Origin: Nitrobacter sp. NHB1
GTDB taxonomy: Bacteria; Pseudomonadota; Alphaproteobacteria; Rhizobiales; Xanthobacteraceae
NCBI RefSeq assembly: GCF_036964665.1
Contig: NZ_JBAMDA010000001.1
Span: 3,076,001-3,140,000, forward strand
DNA: 64,000 bases
Direction: 5' to 3'
Shown: piece by piece, positions 17,007 through 25,693 of the stretch
Numbering within the stretch: position 1 is the first letter of the stretch
How the letters are laid out: each line of letters opens with the position of its first letter
Notes under the pieces: model-generated
What the model was told of the DNA's origin: nothing
Databases searched by the model: none
What the model saw: only the letters and a program-made list of their open reading frames with translations
Translations under genes and position numbers: made by a program

Positions 17007-17600
17007 ATGGCTGTGTCCGATATCATGCTTGCGGCGAAGCTAAACGATCAGGCCGAACTCTTAAAAGAAAAGGGGCGCTACGCCGAGGCCGAGCCGCTCT
17101 ACAAGCAGGCACTGGCGATCGTCGAGAAGGCGCGCGGGCCCCATCACCCCTCTGTCGCGCTGGCACTGACCGATCTGGCCGAACTGTACAGCGCCCAGGG
17201 TCGCTACGCCGATGCCGAGCCGCTCTATAAACGGTCGCTGTCGGCCTGGAAAAGCGCCCTCGGGCTCGATCACCCCGAGGTCGTGCAATCGCTGAACGGT
17301 CTGGCCTCCCTGTACAGGGCCCAGGGTCGCTACGCCGATGCCGAGCCGCTCTACAAGCGAGCACACGCGATCTTCCACAAGGTGCTCGGCCCCGATCATC
17401 CCTCTGTCGCGTCGGCGCTGAGCAATCTGGCCTCAGTCTACAAAGAAGAGGGCCGCTACGCCGATGCCCAGCCGCTCTACGAGCGGGCACTGACGATCCG
17501 GGAGAACGTGCTCGGCCCCGATCACCCCGATGTCGCGCAATCGCGGAGCAATCTGGCCGACCTGTACAGCGCCCAGAAAGAGAATCCCTCTAGTTCCTAG
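17007..17600 (+). CDS. Kinesin-light-chain-type TPR protein
   Basis: The 197-aa protein is four copies of a 42-residue tetratricopeptide unit; the GRYA-A-PLY core recurs at residues 23, 65, 107 and 149, exactly 42 apart, followed by LGPDHP-type turns. TPR arrays bind partner proteins. It has no signal peptide, membrane helix or catalytic domain, and stops abruptly just after entering a fifth unit (NLADLYSAQ). It may be a fragment of a longer TPR protein. AGGAG lies 10 nt before the ATG. The stop overlaps the stop of queD on the other strand, and the upstream side is the repeat composite. Confidence 0.75.
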   Translation: MAVSDIMLAAKLNDQAELLKEKGRYAEAEPLYKQALAIVEKARGPHHPSVALALTDLAELYSAQGRYADAEPLYKRSLSAWKSALGLDHPEVVQSLNGLASLYRAQGRYADAEPLYKRAHAIFHKVLGPDHPSVASALSNLASVYKEEGRYADAQPLYERALTIRENVLGPDHPDVAQSRSNLADLYSAQKENPSSS

Positions 17601-17962
17601 GTCCGCGTGCCGAAATAGGTGCAGCTTTCGCCACAACTGTCGCGATGCACGCTGACATGGGTCACTTGTCCTGCGCGCTGGACATGGTCCCAGATGAAAC
17701 GCGCCAGATTCTCCAGCGTCGGCTGGCCGAGTCCTTCGACGTCGTTGAGGAACTTATGATCGAGCTTGTTCCGGACCTCGCTCATGCCGCGTTCGAGCAG
17801 GCCGAGATCGAGCACCATGCCGGTCGCGGGATCGGGCGTGCCGCGGACGCTCACCTCGGCGCGGAAAGAATGGCCGTGGATCTCCATGCTAGCGGTCCCA
17901 AATGTCGTTCCAGGCAGCGAATGCGCAGCCTCGAAGCGGAACGATTTCGTCAACTCCCACAT
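17597..17962 (-). CDS. queD: 6-carboxytetrahydropterin synthase-like protein (QueD family)
   Basis: The 121-aa protein has the QueD/PTPS zinc-site histidines (FRFEAAHSLPG and IHGHSF) and LDHKFLND plus PTLENLARFIWD, which are typical of the family. QueD makes 6-carboxytetrahydropterin on the way to queuosine. However, at the usual catalytic cysteine (four residues before the HGH) the sequence is SMEIHGH, so Ser replaces Cys. Related alphaproteobacterial sequences may share this. It lies 43 bp downstream of queE and is probably cotranscribed with trmL-queE. Confidence 0.85.
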   Translation of the reverse strand: MWELTKSFRFEAAHSLPGTTFGTASMEIHGHSFRAEVSVRGTPDPATGMVLDLGLLERGMSEVRNKLDHKFLNDVEGLGQPTLENLARFIWDHVQRAGQVTHVSVHRDSCGESCTYFGTRT

Positions 17963-18004
17963 CGCTGAAATCTGCCTCTATCTCATCCAAGTTCGCGGCT
18001 TCAT

Positions 18005-18637
18005 CTACCTGATCCCCAGCGTCTTGTGCGTTTGCAGGCTGAGCCGCCACTGCGGATGCCGCAGGCAATAGTCGACGGCGCGCGCAGTGTTGTCGGCCGC
18101 ATCCGGCCCGTCCATCGGCTGCAACGAAAACCGCTCGAAGGCGAGGTCCATGAAGTCCTCGGGCCGGGCGTCCGCCTGCGGATAGACCAGCTTGAGTTCG
18201 TGACCCTTGGTGACGCGCATATCGGCGCCGGCCTTCGGACTGACGCACAGCCAGTCGATGCCGTCGGGCGGCGCGATGGTGCCGTTGGTCTCGATGCCGA
18301 TCTCGAAGCCGCGGGCGTGCAGCGCGTCGACGAGTGCCTTGTCCACTTGCAACAGCGGCTCGCCTCCCGTCAACACTGTGTAGCGATGGGGAGCCGATCC
18401 GGTCCATTGCGCGGCGACGGTGTCGGCCAGGGCGTCCGCGGTGGCGTAGCGCCCGCCCAGCGTCCCGTCCACGCCGACAAAATCGGTGTCGCAGAATCGG
18501 CAGGTGGCCGTGGCGCGGTCTTCCTCGCGGCCGCTCCACAGGTTGCAGCCCGCGAAGCGACAGAATACCGCAGCCCGGCCGGCATGGGCGCCTTCGCCCT
18601 GCAACGTCAGAAAAATCTCTTTGACCGCGTAGCTCAC
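18005..18637 (-). CDS. queE: 7-carboxy-7-deazaguanine synthase (radical SAM)
   Basis: The 210-aa enzyme rearranges 6-carboxytetrahydropterin to 7-carboxy-7-deazaguanine in the queuosine pathway. The cluster cysteines are C31, C46 and C49, a C-X14-C-X2-C spacing typical of many QueE proteins rather than the usual CX3CX2C. Other motifs are FLTLQGEGAHAGR, TVLTGGEPLLQ, and ELKLVYPQ. The GTG start at 18637 overlaps the trmL stop as GTGA and has AAGGA just upstream. Confidence 0.93.
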   Translation of the reverse strand: MSYAVKEIFLTLQGEGAHAGRAAVFCRFAGCNLWSGREEDRATATCRFCDTDFVGVDGTLGGRYATADALADTVAAQWTGSAPHRYTVLTGGEPLLQVDKALVDALHARGFEIGIETNGTIAPPDGIDWLCVSPKAGADMRVTKGHELKLVYPQADARPEDFMDLAFERFSLQPMDGPDAADNTARAVDYCLRHPQWRLSLQTHKTLGIR

Positions 18638-19104
18638 GAAATCCTTTCCGGGACGGCCGGCCCTGTCTGCCGCAAAGCCTCGCCCACCGCGATTGCGGCC
18701 GCCATGGCGACGTTCAGCGAGCGCAAGCCTGGCTTTATCGGTATCACCAGACGTGCATCGGCGGCGTCCGCGACGGCGTCCGGGACACCGGCGCTTTCAC
18801 GCCCGAACAGAAGAATATCGGCATCGGCATAGCGATGGTCCAGATAGGGCCGGGCGCCTCTGGTCGTGAACAGGACCAGCCGGCCGCCGTCTCCGGCGCG
18901 CCATTGCTGGAATTTTGGCCAGGAATCGTGGCGAACGATGGCGACCTGATCGAGGTAGTCCATGCCCGCGCGGCGGAAATGGCGATCCGAGACCGGAAAT
19001 CCGGCCGGCTCGATGATATGGGCCTCGACATCGAGGCAGGCACACAGGCGGAGAATTGTCCCGGTGTTCTGCGGGATGTCGGGTTGAAAAAGCGCAATCC
19101 GCAT
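18634..19104 (-). CDS. trmL: tRNA (cytidine/uridine-34 2'-O)-methyltransferase (TrmL)
   Basis: The 156-aa SPOUT methyltransferase starts MRIALFQPDIPQNTGTILRL and carries LLFGRESAGVP and IPIKPGLRSLNVAMAAAIAV, the knot motifs of TrmL. It methylates the ribose at wobble position 34 of certain tRNA-Leu species. The ATG at 19104 gives the standard N-terminus. The stop overlaps the queE start, so TrmL and QueE are translationally coupled. Confidence 0.92.
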   Translation of the reverse strand: MRIALFQPDIPQNTGTILRLCACLDVEAHIIEPAGFPVSDRHFRRAGMDYLDQVAIVRHDSWPKFQQWRAGDGGRLVLFTTRGARPYLDHRYADADILLFGRESAGVPDAVADAADARLVIPIKPGLRSLNVAMAAAIAVGEALRQTGPAVPERIS

Positions 19105-19301
19105 TGGCTCACGGCTCTCATGAAATGGCTTCGCGGCTGCCGGCAGATTTTGTGCACTGCACGAGTGAGCGAGTGAGACCGATAGCGCACTTGCGCTCAT
19201 CCGGCGAGGGTGCCAATAGAACGGCCGCTCGCAAGATGCATCCCTGGAGTGGTTACACTAATAGCAACAAGACCGGCAGCGGATAAGAAGGGGTTGGAAT
19301 C

Positions 19302-19829
19302 GTGACGACATCGTCTTCGGCAGGACAAAGCCGCCGTGATTTCCTTTTCGTAGCAACCGGTGCGGTCGCCGCCGTCGGTGCAGCTGCCGTGGCGTGGCCG
19401 CTAGTGGCCCAGATGAATCCGGATGCGTCCACGATCGCCGCCGGCGCGCCCATCGAGGTCGATCTTGCTCCGGTCGCCGAAGGACAGGACATCAAGGTGT
19501 TCTGGCGCGGCAAGCCGATCTTCATCAGCCACCGCACCAAGAAGCAGATCGAGGACGCCCGTAACGTTAATGTCGCAAGCCTGCCCGATCCGGCGAGCGA
19601 CCAGTCGCGCGTCAAGGAAGGTCATGACCAGTGGCTCGTCGTGATCGGCATCTGCACCCACCTGGGCTGCATCCCGATCGCCCATGAGGGCGCCTATGAC
19701 GGCTTCTTCTGTCCCTGCCACGGCTCGGTGTACGATACCTCCGGCCGGATCCGCCAGGGGCCGGCGCCGCTCAATCTTGCCGTCCCGCCTTACGCCTTCG
19801 TCTCCGACAGCAAGATCAAGATCGGATAA
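19302..19829 (+). CDS. petA: Ubiquinol-cytochrome c reductase Rieske iron-sulfur subunit
   Basis: The 175-aa Rieske protein has a twin-arginine N-terminus ([13 protein letters not shown]) that also serves as membrane anchor. Box I is CTHLGC (C118, H120, C123) and box II is CPCHGS (C137, C139, H140). C118, H120, C137 and H140 bind the 2Fe-2S cluster, and C123/C139 form the disulfide. It passes electrons from ubiquinol to cytochrome c1. The GTG at 19302 fits the family N-terminus. It leads the petA-fbcH operon (63 bp spacer). Confidence 0.96.
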   Translation: MTTSSSAGQSRRDFLFVATGAVAAVGAAAVAWPLVAQMNPDASTIAAGAPIEVDLAPVAEGQDIKVFWRGKPIFISHRTKKQIEDARNVNVASLPDPASDQSRVKEGHDQWLVVIGICTHLGCIPIAHEGAYDGFFCPCHGSVYDTSGRIRQGPAPLNLAVPPYAFVSDSKIKIG

Positions 19830-19892
19830 GACCGAAAAGACTCGCCCCGAACGCGTCGTTTCATTCCTCAGGATCGCATTCAGGATCGCATC

Positions 19893-21959
19893 ATGAGCGG
19901 ACCATCCAGCTTCCAGCCGCGAAATCCCGTCATCAAATGGATCGAGCGGCGCTTGCCGATCTTCGGCCTCGTCCATTCCTCGTTCGTCGCCTATCCGACG
20001 CCGCGCAACCTGAACTACTGGTGGACGTTCGGCGGCATCCTCTCGTTCATGCTCGCCGTGCAGATCGTGACCGGCATTATCCTGGCGATGCACTACACGC
20101 CGGAAGCGACCATGGCCTTCAATTCGGTCGAAGCCATCGTCCGCGACGTCGACTACGGCTGGCTGTTGCGTTACCTCCATTCGAACGGCGCCTCGATGTT
20201 CTTCATCGCCGTTTATATCCACATGCTTCGAGGCCTGTATTACGGTTCCTACAAGGAGCCGCGCGAGGTCCTGTGGATTCTCGGCGTCATCATCTACCTG
20301 TTGATGATGGCGACAGGCTTCATGGGCTACGTGCTGCCGTGGGGGCAGATGAGCTTCTGGGGCGCGACCGTCATCACCAACCTGTTCTCCGCCATTCCCT
20401 ATTTCGGCGAGAGCATCGTGACCCTGCTGTGGGGCGGCTATTCGGTCGGCAATCCGACGCTCAATCGCTTCTTCTCGCTGCACTACCTGCTGCCGTTCGT
20501 GATCGCGGGCGTGGTTGTGCTGCACGTCTGGGCGTTGCATGTCGCCGGTCAGAACAATCCGGCCGGCGTCGAGCCCAAGACCGCGAAGGATACGGTGCCG
20601 TTCACGCCTTACGCGACCACCAAGGATGCATTCGGCCTGTCCTGCTTCATCCTGTTCTATTGCTGGTTCGTCTTCTACATCCCGAATTATCTCGGCGATC
20701 CCGACAACTACATCCCGGCCAACCCGGGCGTGACGCCCGCGCATATTGTGCCGGAATGGTACTACTTGCCGTTCTACGCGATCCTGCGCTCGATCCCGAA
20801 CAAGCTCGCGGGTGTGGTGGCGATGTTCAGCGCCATCCTGGTCCTGGCATTCCTGCCCTGGCTCGATTCCGCCAAGACCCGCTCGGTGCGTTATCGTCCG
20901 CTCGCCAAGCAGTTCTTCTGGATCTTCGTCGCGGTTTGTCTCGGCCTCGGCTATCTGGGCGCGCAGCCGCCGGAAGGCATCTATGTGATCGTCGGGCGCA
21001 TCCTGACGGTGTGCTACTTCGCCTATTTCCTGATCGTGCTGCCGACCCTGAGCCGCATCGAGAAGCCTCGCACTGTTCCCAATTCGATCGCCGATGACGT
21101 GCTGGGGAAGAAACGCTATGTGGCCTCGGCCCTGGCGGTGCTCGCGGCCGTCGGGTTGCTGGTGCTGGATGGCGGCTCGACGGCGCGGGCGGCGGGCGGG
21201 CATGGCCCGCCGGCTCCGCCCTCGCTGAGCTGGTCCTTCGCGGGCCCGTTCGGAAAATTCGATCAGGGCCAGTTGCAGCGCGGCTACAAGGTCTACAAGG
21301 AAGTCTGTTCGGCCTGCCATTCGATGAATCTGCTGCACTATCGCAACCTGGCCGATCCCGGCGGTCCTGGGTTCTCGACCGCCCAGGCCGAGGCGCTGGC
21401 TTCCGAGATCCAGGTGAAGGACGGCCCTAACGACGCCGGCGATATGTTCGAGCGGCCGGGACGCCTCGCCGACAAGTTTCCCGCGCCGTTTCCAAACGAG
21501 AACGCCGCCCGCGCGGCCAACGGCGGCGCGGCTCCGCCCGATCTCTCCCTGATGGCCAAGGCGCGGGGCTACGAGCGCGGCTTTCCGCAGTTCATCTTCG
21601 ATGCCTTCACCCAGTTCCAGGAAAAAGGCCCGAACTACATCTATGCGCTCCTGACCGGTTTCAAGGACGAGCCGCCGAAAGGGTTCACGCTGCCGGAGGG
21701 CTCGTTCTACAACCAGTACTACCCGGGCCATGCCATCAAGATGCCGAACCCGCTGTCGGACGACCAGGTGACCTATGACGACGGGACGCCGCAGAAGGTC
21801 GATCAATATGCGAAGGACGTGTCTGCCTTCCTGATGTGGGCCGCCGAGCCGAAGCTGGAGGAGCGCAAGCGGATCGGTCTGCAGGTCATGATTTTCATGC
21901 TCGTGTTTGCCGGGCTGCTCTACTTCACCAAGAAGGCGGTCTGGGCCGACGCACATTGA
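19893..21959 (+). CDS. fbcH: Fused cytochrome b / cytochrome c1 precursor
   Basis: The 688-aa polyprotein is cytochrome b (about 1-405; eight helices, with the [17 protein letters not shown] and [14 protein letters not shown] quinol-site motifs) fused to cytochrome c1 (about 410-688). The c1 part has its own signal-like helix ([16 protein letters not shown], then ARAAGG), the heme motif CSACH at 472-476, and a C-terminal anchor ([15 protein letters not shown]). In Bradyrhizobium japonicum such a fusion is cleaved after membrane insertion, and the same is expected here. An intrinsic terminator follows at 21983. Confidence 0.96.
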   Translation: MSGPSSFQPRNPVIKWIERRLPIFGLVHSSFVAYPTPRNLNYWWTFGGILSFMLAVQIVTGIILAMHYTPEATMAFNSVEAIVRDVDYGWLLRYLHSNGASMFFIAVYIHMLRGLYYGSYKEPREVLWILGVIIYLLMMATGFMGYVLPWGQMSFWGATVITNLFSAIPYFGESIVTLLWGGYSVGNPTLNRFFSLHYLLPFVIAGVVVLHVWALHVAGQNNPAGVEPKTAKDTVPFTPYATTKDAFGLSCFILFYCWFVFYIPNYLGDPDNYIPANPGVTPAHIVPEWYYLPFYAILRSIPNKLAGVVAMFSAILVLAFLPWLDSAKTRSVRYRPLAKQFFWIFVAVCLGLGYLGAQPPEGIYVIVGRILTVCYFAYFLIVLPTLSRIEKPRTVPNSIADDVLGKKRYVASALAVLAAVGLLVLDGGSTARAAGGHGPPAPPSLSWSFAGPFGKFDQGQLQRGYKVYKEVCSACHSMNLLHYRNLADPGGPGFSTAQAEALASEIQVKDGPNDAGDMFERPGRLADKFPAPFPNENAARAANGGAAPPDLSLMAKARGYERGFPQFIFDAFTQFQEKGPNYIYALLTGFKDEPPKGFTLPEGSFYNQYYPGHAIKMPNPLSDDQVTYDDGTPQKVDQYAKDVSAFLMWAAEPKLEERKRIGLQVMIFMLVFAGLLYFTKKAVWADAH

Positions 21960-21982
21960 ATTTGTGTGGGACGCGATGAGTC

Positions 21983-22013
21983 AAAACGGCTCTCTTGCGG
22001 GAGCCGTTTTTCG
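21983..22013 (+). terminator. Intrinsic terminator of petA-fbcH
   Basis: A 10-bp stem AAAACGGCTC / GAGCCGTTTT with an 8-nt loop, followed by a short T stretch, lies 23 bp after the fbcH stop. The A/T flanks make it suitable for termination on both strands, so it could also serve the convergent PEBP gene. Confidence 0.85.
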
Positions 22014-22035
22014 TTTCGGGAACGCAGGCCCGCCG

Positions 22036-22533
22036 TCAGCGCTTGAACAGGCCCATCACCGCCGATTTCGCCAGCGTGTTGAAATGAAGCTGGAACCCGA
22101 CCACCGCCGCCGAGGTGTCGGCGTTGGCGTTGATGTTGCCGCCGACGGCGTGCACGGTAAAGAAATAACGGTGCGGGTGATCGCCCTCGGGCGGGCAGGG
22201 GCCGCCGTAGCAGGCGGAGCCGAAATCGGTGCGGGTCTGCAGCGCCCCCCTCGGAAGCTTGCCGCTGTTGGGATTGCCGGCGTCGAGCGCAAGCTCCGTC
22301 ACTGAGGGCGGGATATTGATGACGACCCAGTGCCAGAAGCCGCTGCCGGTCGGCGCATCCGGATCGTAGCAGGTCACGGCGAAGCTCCTGGTGCCCGCCG
22401 GCGCTCCGCTCCAGCGCAGGTGCGGCGACCGGTTGCCGCCCGCGCAGCCGTGACCGAAATCCGCCGACAGGATATGATCCTTGGCGAGATAGTCGCCGTC
22501 CTCGAAACTGTCGCTCACGACCTTGAACGCCAT
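22036..22533 (-). CDS. YbhB/YbcL family PEBP-like protein
   Basis: The 165-aa protein belongs to the phosphatidylethanolamine-binding/Raf kinase inhibitor-like family: CAGGNRSPHLRWSGAPAGTR, the ligand-site motif DPDAPTGSGFWHWVV and the second motif GDHPHRYFF. Bacterial members have no settled function; small-ligand binding is likely. There is no signal peptide, so it is probably cytoplasmic. It is convergent with fbcH and divergent from the trp leader. Confidence 0.9.
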   Translation of the reverse strand: MAFKVVSDSFEDGDYLAKDHILSADFGHGCAGGNRSPHLRWSGAPAGTRSFAVTCYDPDAPTGSGFWHWVVINIPPSVTELALDAGNPNSGKLPRGALQTRTDFGSACYGGPCPPEGDHPHRYFFTVHAVGGNINANADTSAAVVGFQLHFNTLAKSAVMGLFKR

Positions 22534-22619
22534 GATGGTCTCCCGGTTTAGGGTGAACGGGAATCTAGCGCGGATCGTGGAGTGCGCAACCGCGATTGCG
22601 GTGGGCTACCCCAGCGCCC

Positions 22620-22648
22620 TTGACATCGCGCAATCAAGGTGGTGATTT
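22620..22648 (+). promoter_or_regulatory. Candidate promoter of the trp leader
   Basis: A perfect TTGACA (22620-22625) and a weak -10 TGATTT (22643-22648) are 17 bp apart. Initiation about 7 bp later would fall on or next to the A of the trpL ATG at 22656, making the leader mRNA leaderless, as reported for trpL in Sinorhizobium meliloti. The -10 match is poor, so the exact start is inferred. Confidence 0.55.
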
Positions 22649-22655
22649 CGCCGCC

Positions 22656-22703
22656 ATGAACACCCTCGCTCGCCTGACCCGTCTCTGGTGGCCCACCTTC
22701 TGA
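22656..22703 (+). CDS. trpL: trp operon leader peptide, 15 aa
   Basis: The short reading frame encodes MNTLARLTRLWWPTF. Two adjacent tryptophan codons near the end are the classic sensor of tryptophan-controlled attenuation: ribosome stalling at TGG-TGG changes folding of the RNA downstream. The stop codon lies in the loop of a small hairpin (CCACCTT/AAGGTGG, 22693-22709), and a terminator follows. No Shine-Dalgarno precedes the ATG, in line with leaderless translation. Confidence 0.88.
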   Translation: MNTLARLTRLWWPTF

Positions 22704-22743
22704 AGGTGGCCGGTGCGATTTTGCTCCAATTTTGATCGTCAAA

Positions 22744-22777
22744 AGGCCGTCACGCAGAGCGACGGCCTGTTTCGTTT
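22744..22777 (+). terminator. trp attenuator terminator
   Basis: An 8-bp perfect stem AGGCCGTC / GACGGCCT (22744-22751 and 22761-22768) with a 9-nt loop is followed by the T-rich GTTTCGTTTG. It sits between the trpL stop and trpE(G), exactly where an attenuator is expected. High tryptophan would let it form and stop transcription. Confidence 0.85.
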
Positions 22778-22819
22778 GTCCTGTGTGGCGCTCCCTCCGC
22801 AAGTCTCGTAAGAGGAACC

Positions 22820-24982
22820 ATGAACAGGACCGTCTTTTCCCTTCCCGCGCAAAGCGAGTATGCGACCGCCGGTGGTCTCGCCGTCAGCCGGTCGATCGAG
22901 CATTTTACCGGCGGCAGCCGGCTCGACGATCTGATCGGCCTGCTCGACCGCCGCCGCGGCCTGGTGCTGTCGTCGGGCACGACGGTGCCGGGGCGTTATG
23001 AGAGTTTCGACCTCGGCTTTGCCGATCCGCCGCTCAAGATCGAAACCACGGGGCTGAATTTTGCCATCGAAGCCACCAATGCCCGTGGCGAGGTGCTGAT
23101 CGCCTTCCTCGGCGATACCTTAAGCGAACCCTGTGCGGTCGTCACCGAAAAGACCGCGCGCCGGATCGCCGGCCACATCGTGCGCGGCGAAGCGCCGGTG
23201 GAGGAGGATCAGCGCACCCGGCGCGCGAGCGTGATGACGCTGGTGCGGGCGCTGGTGGCGGCGTTCGCCTCAGATGCCGATCCGATGCTCGGCCTCTACG
23301 GGGCGTTCGCCTACGATCTCGTGTTCCAGATGGAAGACCTGGTGCAAAAGCGCGCGCGCGAGGCCGACCAGCGCGACATCGTGCTGTTCGTCCCGGATCG
23401 CCTGCTCGCCTACGACCGTGCCACCGGCCGCGGTGTGACGCTGAATTTCGAGTTCGCCTTCGGCGGCCGGTCCACCGAAGGGTTGCCCACGGACACCGGT
23501 GATAGCGTCTACACCAAGACCGGACGGCAGGGTTTCACCGATCACGCCCCCGGGGAATATCAGGCCACGGTGGAAACGGCGCGTGCTGCGTTCGCGCGCG
23601 GCGACCTGTTCGAGGCGGTGCCCGGGCAGTTGTTCGCCGAGCCTTGCGAGCGCACGCCTGCCGAAGTGTTTCAGCGGCTGTGCCGGATCAACCCGTCGCC
23701 CTATGGCGGGCTGGTCAATCTCGGCGACGGCGAATTTCTGGTGTCGGCCTCGCCGGAAATGTTCGTGCGCAGCGACGGCCGCCGGATCGAGACCTGCCCG
23801 ATTTCCGGCACCATCGCGCGCGGCGCCGACGCCATCGGCGACGCCGAGCAGATCCGCGAGCTGCTCAATTCGGAGAAGGACGAGTTCGAACTCAACATGT
23901 GCACCGACGTCGATCGCAACGACAAGGCGCGCATCTGTATGCCGGGAACGATTAAGGTGCTTGCCCGCCGCCAGATCGAGACCTACTCAAAGCTGTTTCA
24001 TACTGTCGATCACGTCGAGGGCATCTTGCGGCCGGGCTTCGACGCGCTCGATGCGTTTCTCACCCACGCCTGGGCGGTGACGGTGACCGGTGCGCCGAAG
24101 AAGTGGGCGATCCAGTTCGTCGAAGACAACGAACGCTCGTCGCGGCGCTGGTACGCCGGCGCGTTCGGCGTCGTCGGCTTCGACGGCTCGATCAACACCG
24201 GTCTCACCATCCGCACCATCCGCATGAAGGACGGGCTGGCGGAGGTGCGCGTCGGCGCCACCTGTCTGTTCGACAGCAAGCCGGAGCTTGAGGATCGCGA
24301 GTGCCAGACCAAGGCGGCGGCGCTGTTCCAGGCTCTGCGCGGCGACGCGCCGAAGCCGCTCTCGGCGGTGGCGCCGGATGCGACCGGCTCCGGCAGGCGC
24401 GTGCTGCTGATCGATCACGACGACAGTTTCGTGCACATGCTGGCGGATTATTTCCGTCAGGTCGGCGCCAGCGTCACCGTGGTGCGTTACGTCCACGCCC
24501 AGGACATGCTCGACAAACAGAGCTACGATCTGCTGGTGCTGTCGCCCGGTCCCGGCCGGCCGGAGGATTTCGGCATGGCCAAAACCATTGGCACCGCGCT
24601 GGAGAAGAAACTGCCGGTGTTCGGCGTCTGCCTCGGCGTGCAGGCGATCGGCGAGTATTTCGGCGGGCGTCTCGGCCAGCTCGCTCAGCCGGCGCATGGC
24701 CGGCCGTCGCGCGTGCAGAATCGCGGCGGGCGGCTGATGCGCAATCTGCCCAACGAGATCGTGATCGGCCGCTATCATTCGCTGTATGTCGAGCGCGAGG
24801 GTTTGCCCGACGTGCTGGAGGTGACGGCGACCACCGACGACGGCGTGCCGATGGCGCTCGAACACAAGACGCTGCCGGTCGGCGGCGTGCAGTTTCACCC
24901 CGAATCGCTGATGTCGCTCGGCGGCGAGGTCGGCCTGCGGATCGTGGAGAATGCGTTCCGGCTGGGCGAGGGGGCACCCTAA
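22820..24982 (+). CDS. trpE(G): Fused anthranilate synthase components I and II
   Basis: The 720-aa fusion converts chorismate and glutamine to anthranilate, the first step of tryptophan synthesis. The TrpE part (about 1-520) has SPEMFVRSDGRRIETCPISG, DVDRNDKARIC and FGVVGFDGSINTGLTIRTI. The TrpG glutamine amidotransferase part (about 530-720) has the nucleophile motif FGVCLGVQAIGEYFGG and the His-Glu pair in GVQFHPESL. This fusion is typical of Rhizobiales. It is controlled by the trpL attenuator upstream. Confidence 0.96.
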   Translation: MNRTVFSLPAQSEYATAGGLAVSRSIEHFTGGSRLDDLIGLLDRRRGLVLSSGTTVPGRYESFDLGFADPPLKIETTGLNFAIEATNARGEVLIAFLGDTLSEPCAVVTEKTARRIAGHIVRGEAPVEEDQRTRRASVMTLVRALVAAFASDADPMLGLYGAFAYDLVFQMEDLVQKRAREADQRDIVLFVPDRLLAYDRATGRGVTLNFEFAFGGRSTEGLPTDTGDSVYTKTGRQGFTDHAPGEYQATVETARAAFARGDLFEAVPGQLFAEPCERTPAEVFQRLCRINPSPYGGLVNLGDGEFLVSASPEMFVRSDGRRIETCPISGTIARGADAIGDAEQIRELLNSEKDEFELNMCTDVDRNDKARICMPGTIKVLARRQIETYSKLFHTVDHVEGILRPGFDALDAFLTHAWAVTVTGAPKKWAIQFVEDNERSSRRWYAGAFGVVGFDGSINTGLTIRTIRMKDGLAEVRVGATCLFDSKPELEDRECQTKAAALFQALRGDAPKPLSAVAPDATGSGRRVLLIDHDDSFVHMLADYFRQVGASVTVVRYVHAQDMLDKQSYDLLVLSPGPGRPEDFGMAKTIGTALEKKLPVFGVCLGVQAIGEYFGGRLGQLAQPAHGRPSRVQNRGGRLMRNLPNEIVIGRYHSLYVEREGLPDVLEVTATTDDGVPMALEHKTLPVGGVQFHPESLMSLGGEVGLRIVENAFRLGEGAP

Positions 24983-24990
24983 TCTCAGCC

Positions 24991-25074
24991 CGTCATTGCG
25001 AGGAGCGTAGCGACGAAGCAATCCAAGCTTCGCTCCTCTTGTTACTGGATTGCTTCGCTTCGCTCGCAATGACG
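24991..25074. repeat. Dispersed inverted repeat, GTCATTGCGAGGAGCG family
   Basis: A full copy: left arm CGTCATTGCGAGGAGCGTAG... and right arm ...GGATTGCTTCGCTTCGCTCG ending CAATGACG. It lies between trpE(G) and apt and shares both arms with the copy at 7741-7820. Confidence 0.88.
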
Positions 25075-25112
25075 ACAGGGCGCAACGGTCACCTCCGATT
25101 GGGAAAAGTCAT

Positions 25113-25652
25113 ATGACCTTCGAAGACGATCTGCAGGCCTCGGTCCGCACCATTCCGGATTATCCGAAGCCGGGGGTCATGTTCCGCGACATCACCACGC
25201 TTCTGGGTGACGCGCGCGCGTTCCGCCGCGCGGTCGATCAGCTTGTGCATCCCTGGGCCGGCCTGAAGATCGACAAGGTCGCCGGCATCGAGGCGCGCGG
25301 CTTCATCCTCGGCGGTGCAGTGGCGCACCAGCTCTCCGCCGGATTCGTGCCGATCCGCAAGAAGGGCAAGCTGCCGCATCAGACCGTGCGGATGGCCTAT
25401 GCGCTCGAATACGGCACCGATGAAATGGAAATGCATGTCGACGCCATCGCCGAGGGCCAGCGCGTCATTCTGGTCGACGACCTGATCGCCACCGGCGGCA
25501 CGGCCGAGGGCGCGGTGAAACTGCTGCGCCAGATCGGCGCCGATGTCGTTGCTGCTTGCTTCATCATTGATCTGCCGGACCTCGGCGGCGCCGCCAAGCT
25601 GCACGCGATGGATGTCCCGGTGCGGACGCTGATGGCGTTCGGGGGGCATTGA
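25113..25652 (+). CDS. apt: Adenine phosphoribosyltransferase
   Basis: The 179-aa enzyme salvages adenine with PRPP to give AMP. The PRPP loop is [20 protein letters not shown], and the N-terminal [18 protein letters not shown] and [14 protein letters not shown] are Apt signatures. The ATG at 25113 fits the family; the open frame upstream runs through the repeat. It appears monocistronic, with a stem-loop just after its stop. Confidence 0.95.
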   Translation: MTFEDDLQASVRTIPDYPKPGVMFRDITTLLGDARAFRRAVDQLVHPWAGLKIDKVAGIEARGFILGGAVAHQLSAGFVPIRKKGKLPHQTVRMAYALEYGTDEMEMHVDAIAEGQRVILVDDLIATGGTAEGAVKLLRQIGADVVAACFIIDLPDLGGAAKLHAMDVPVRTLMAFGGH

Positions 25653-25655
25653 ATT

Positions 25656-25680
25656 CTTCACCCTCCCGGGGAGGGTGAAG
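25656..25680. terminator. Stem-loop between convergent genes
   Basis: An 11-bp perfect stem CTTCACCCTCC / GGAGGGTGAAG with a 3-nt loop lies between the apt stop and the converging ParA-like stop. There is no T-run on either side, so it is only a weak intrinsic terminator candidate; it could instead be a short dispersed palindrome. Confidence 0.45.
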
Positions 25681-25693
25681 GCGATGGACTCGC

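Noticed and set aside
17060-17560. Second tandem-repeat region considered as a CRISPR or satellite
   Set aside because: The 126-bp period encodes TPR units exactly and so is explained by the protein.
19401-21956. Very long open frame (about 850 codons) antisense to petA-fbcH
   Set aside because: It mirrors the codon bias of the strongly supported sense genes, and its translation has no recognisable domain; a GC-rich third-position shadow.
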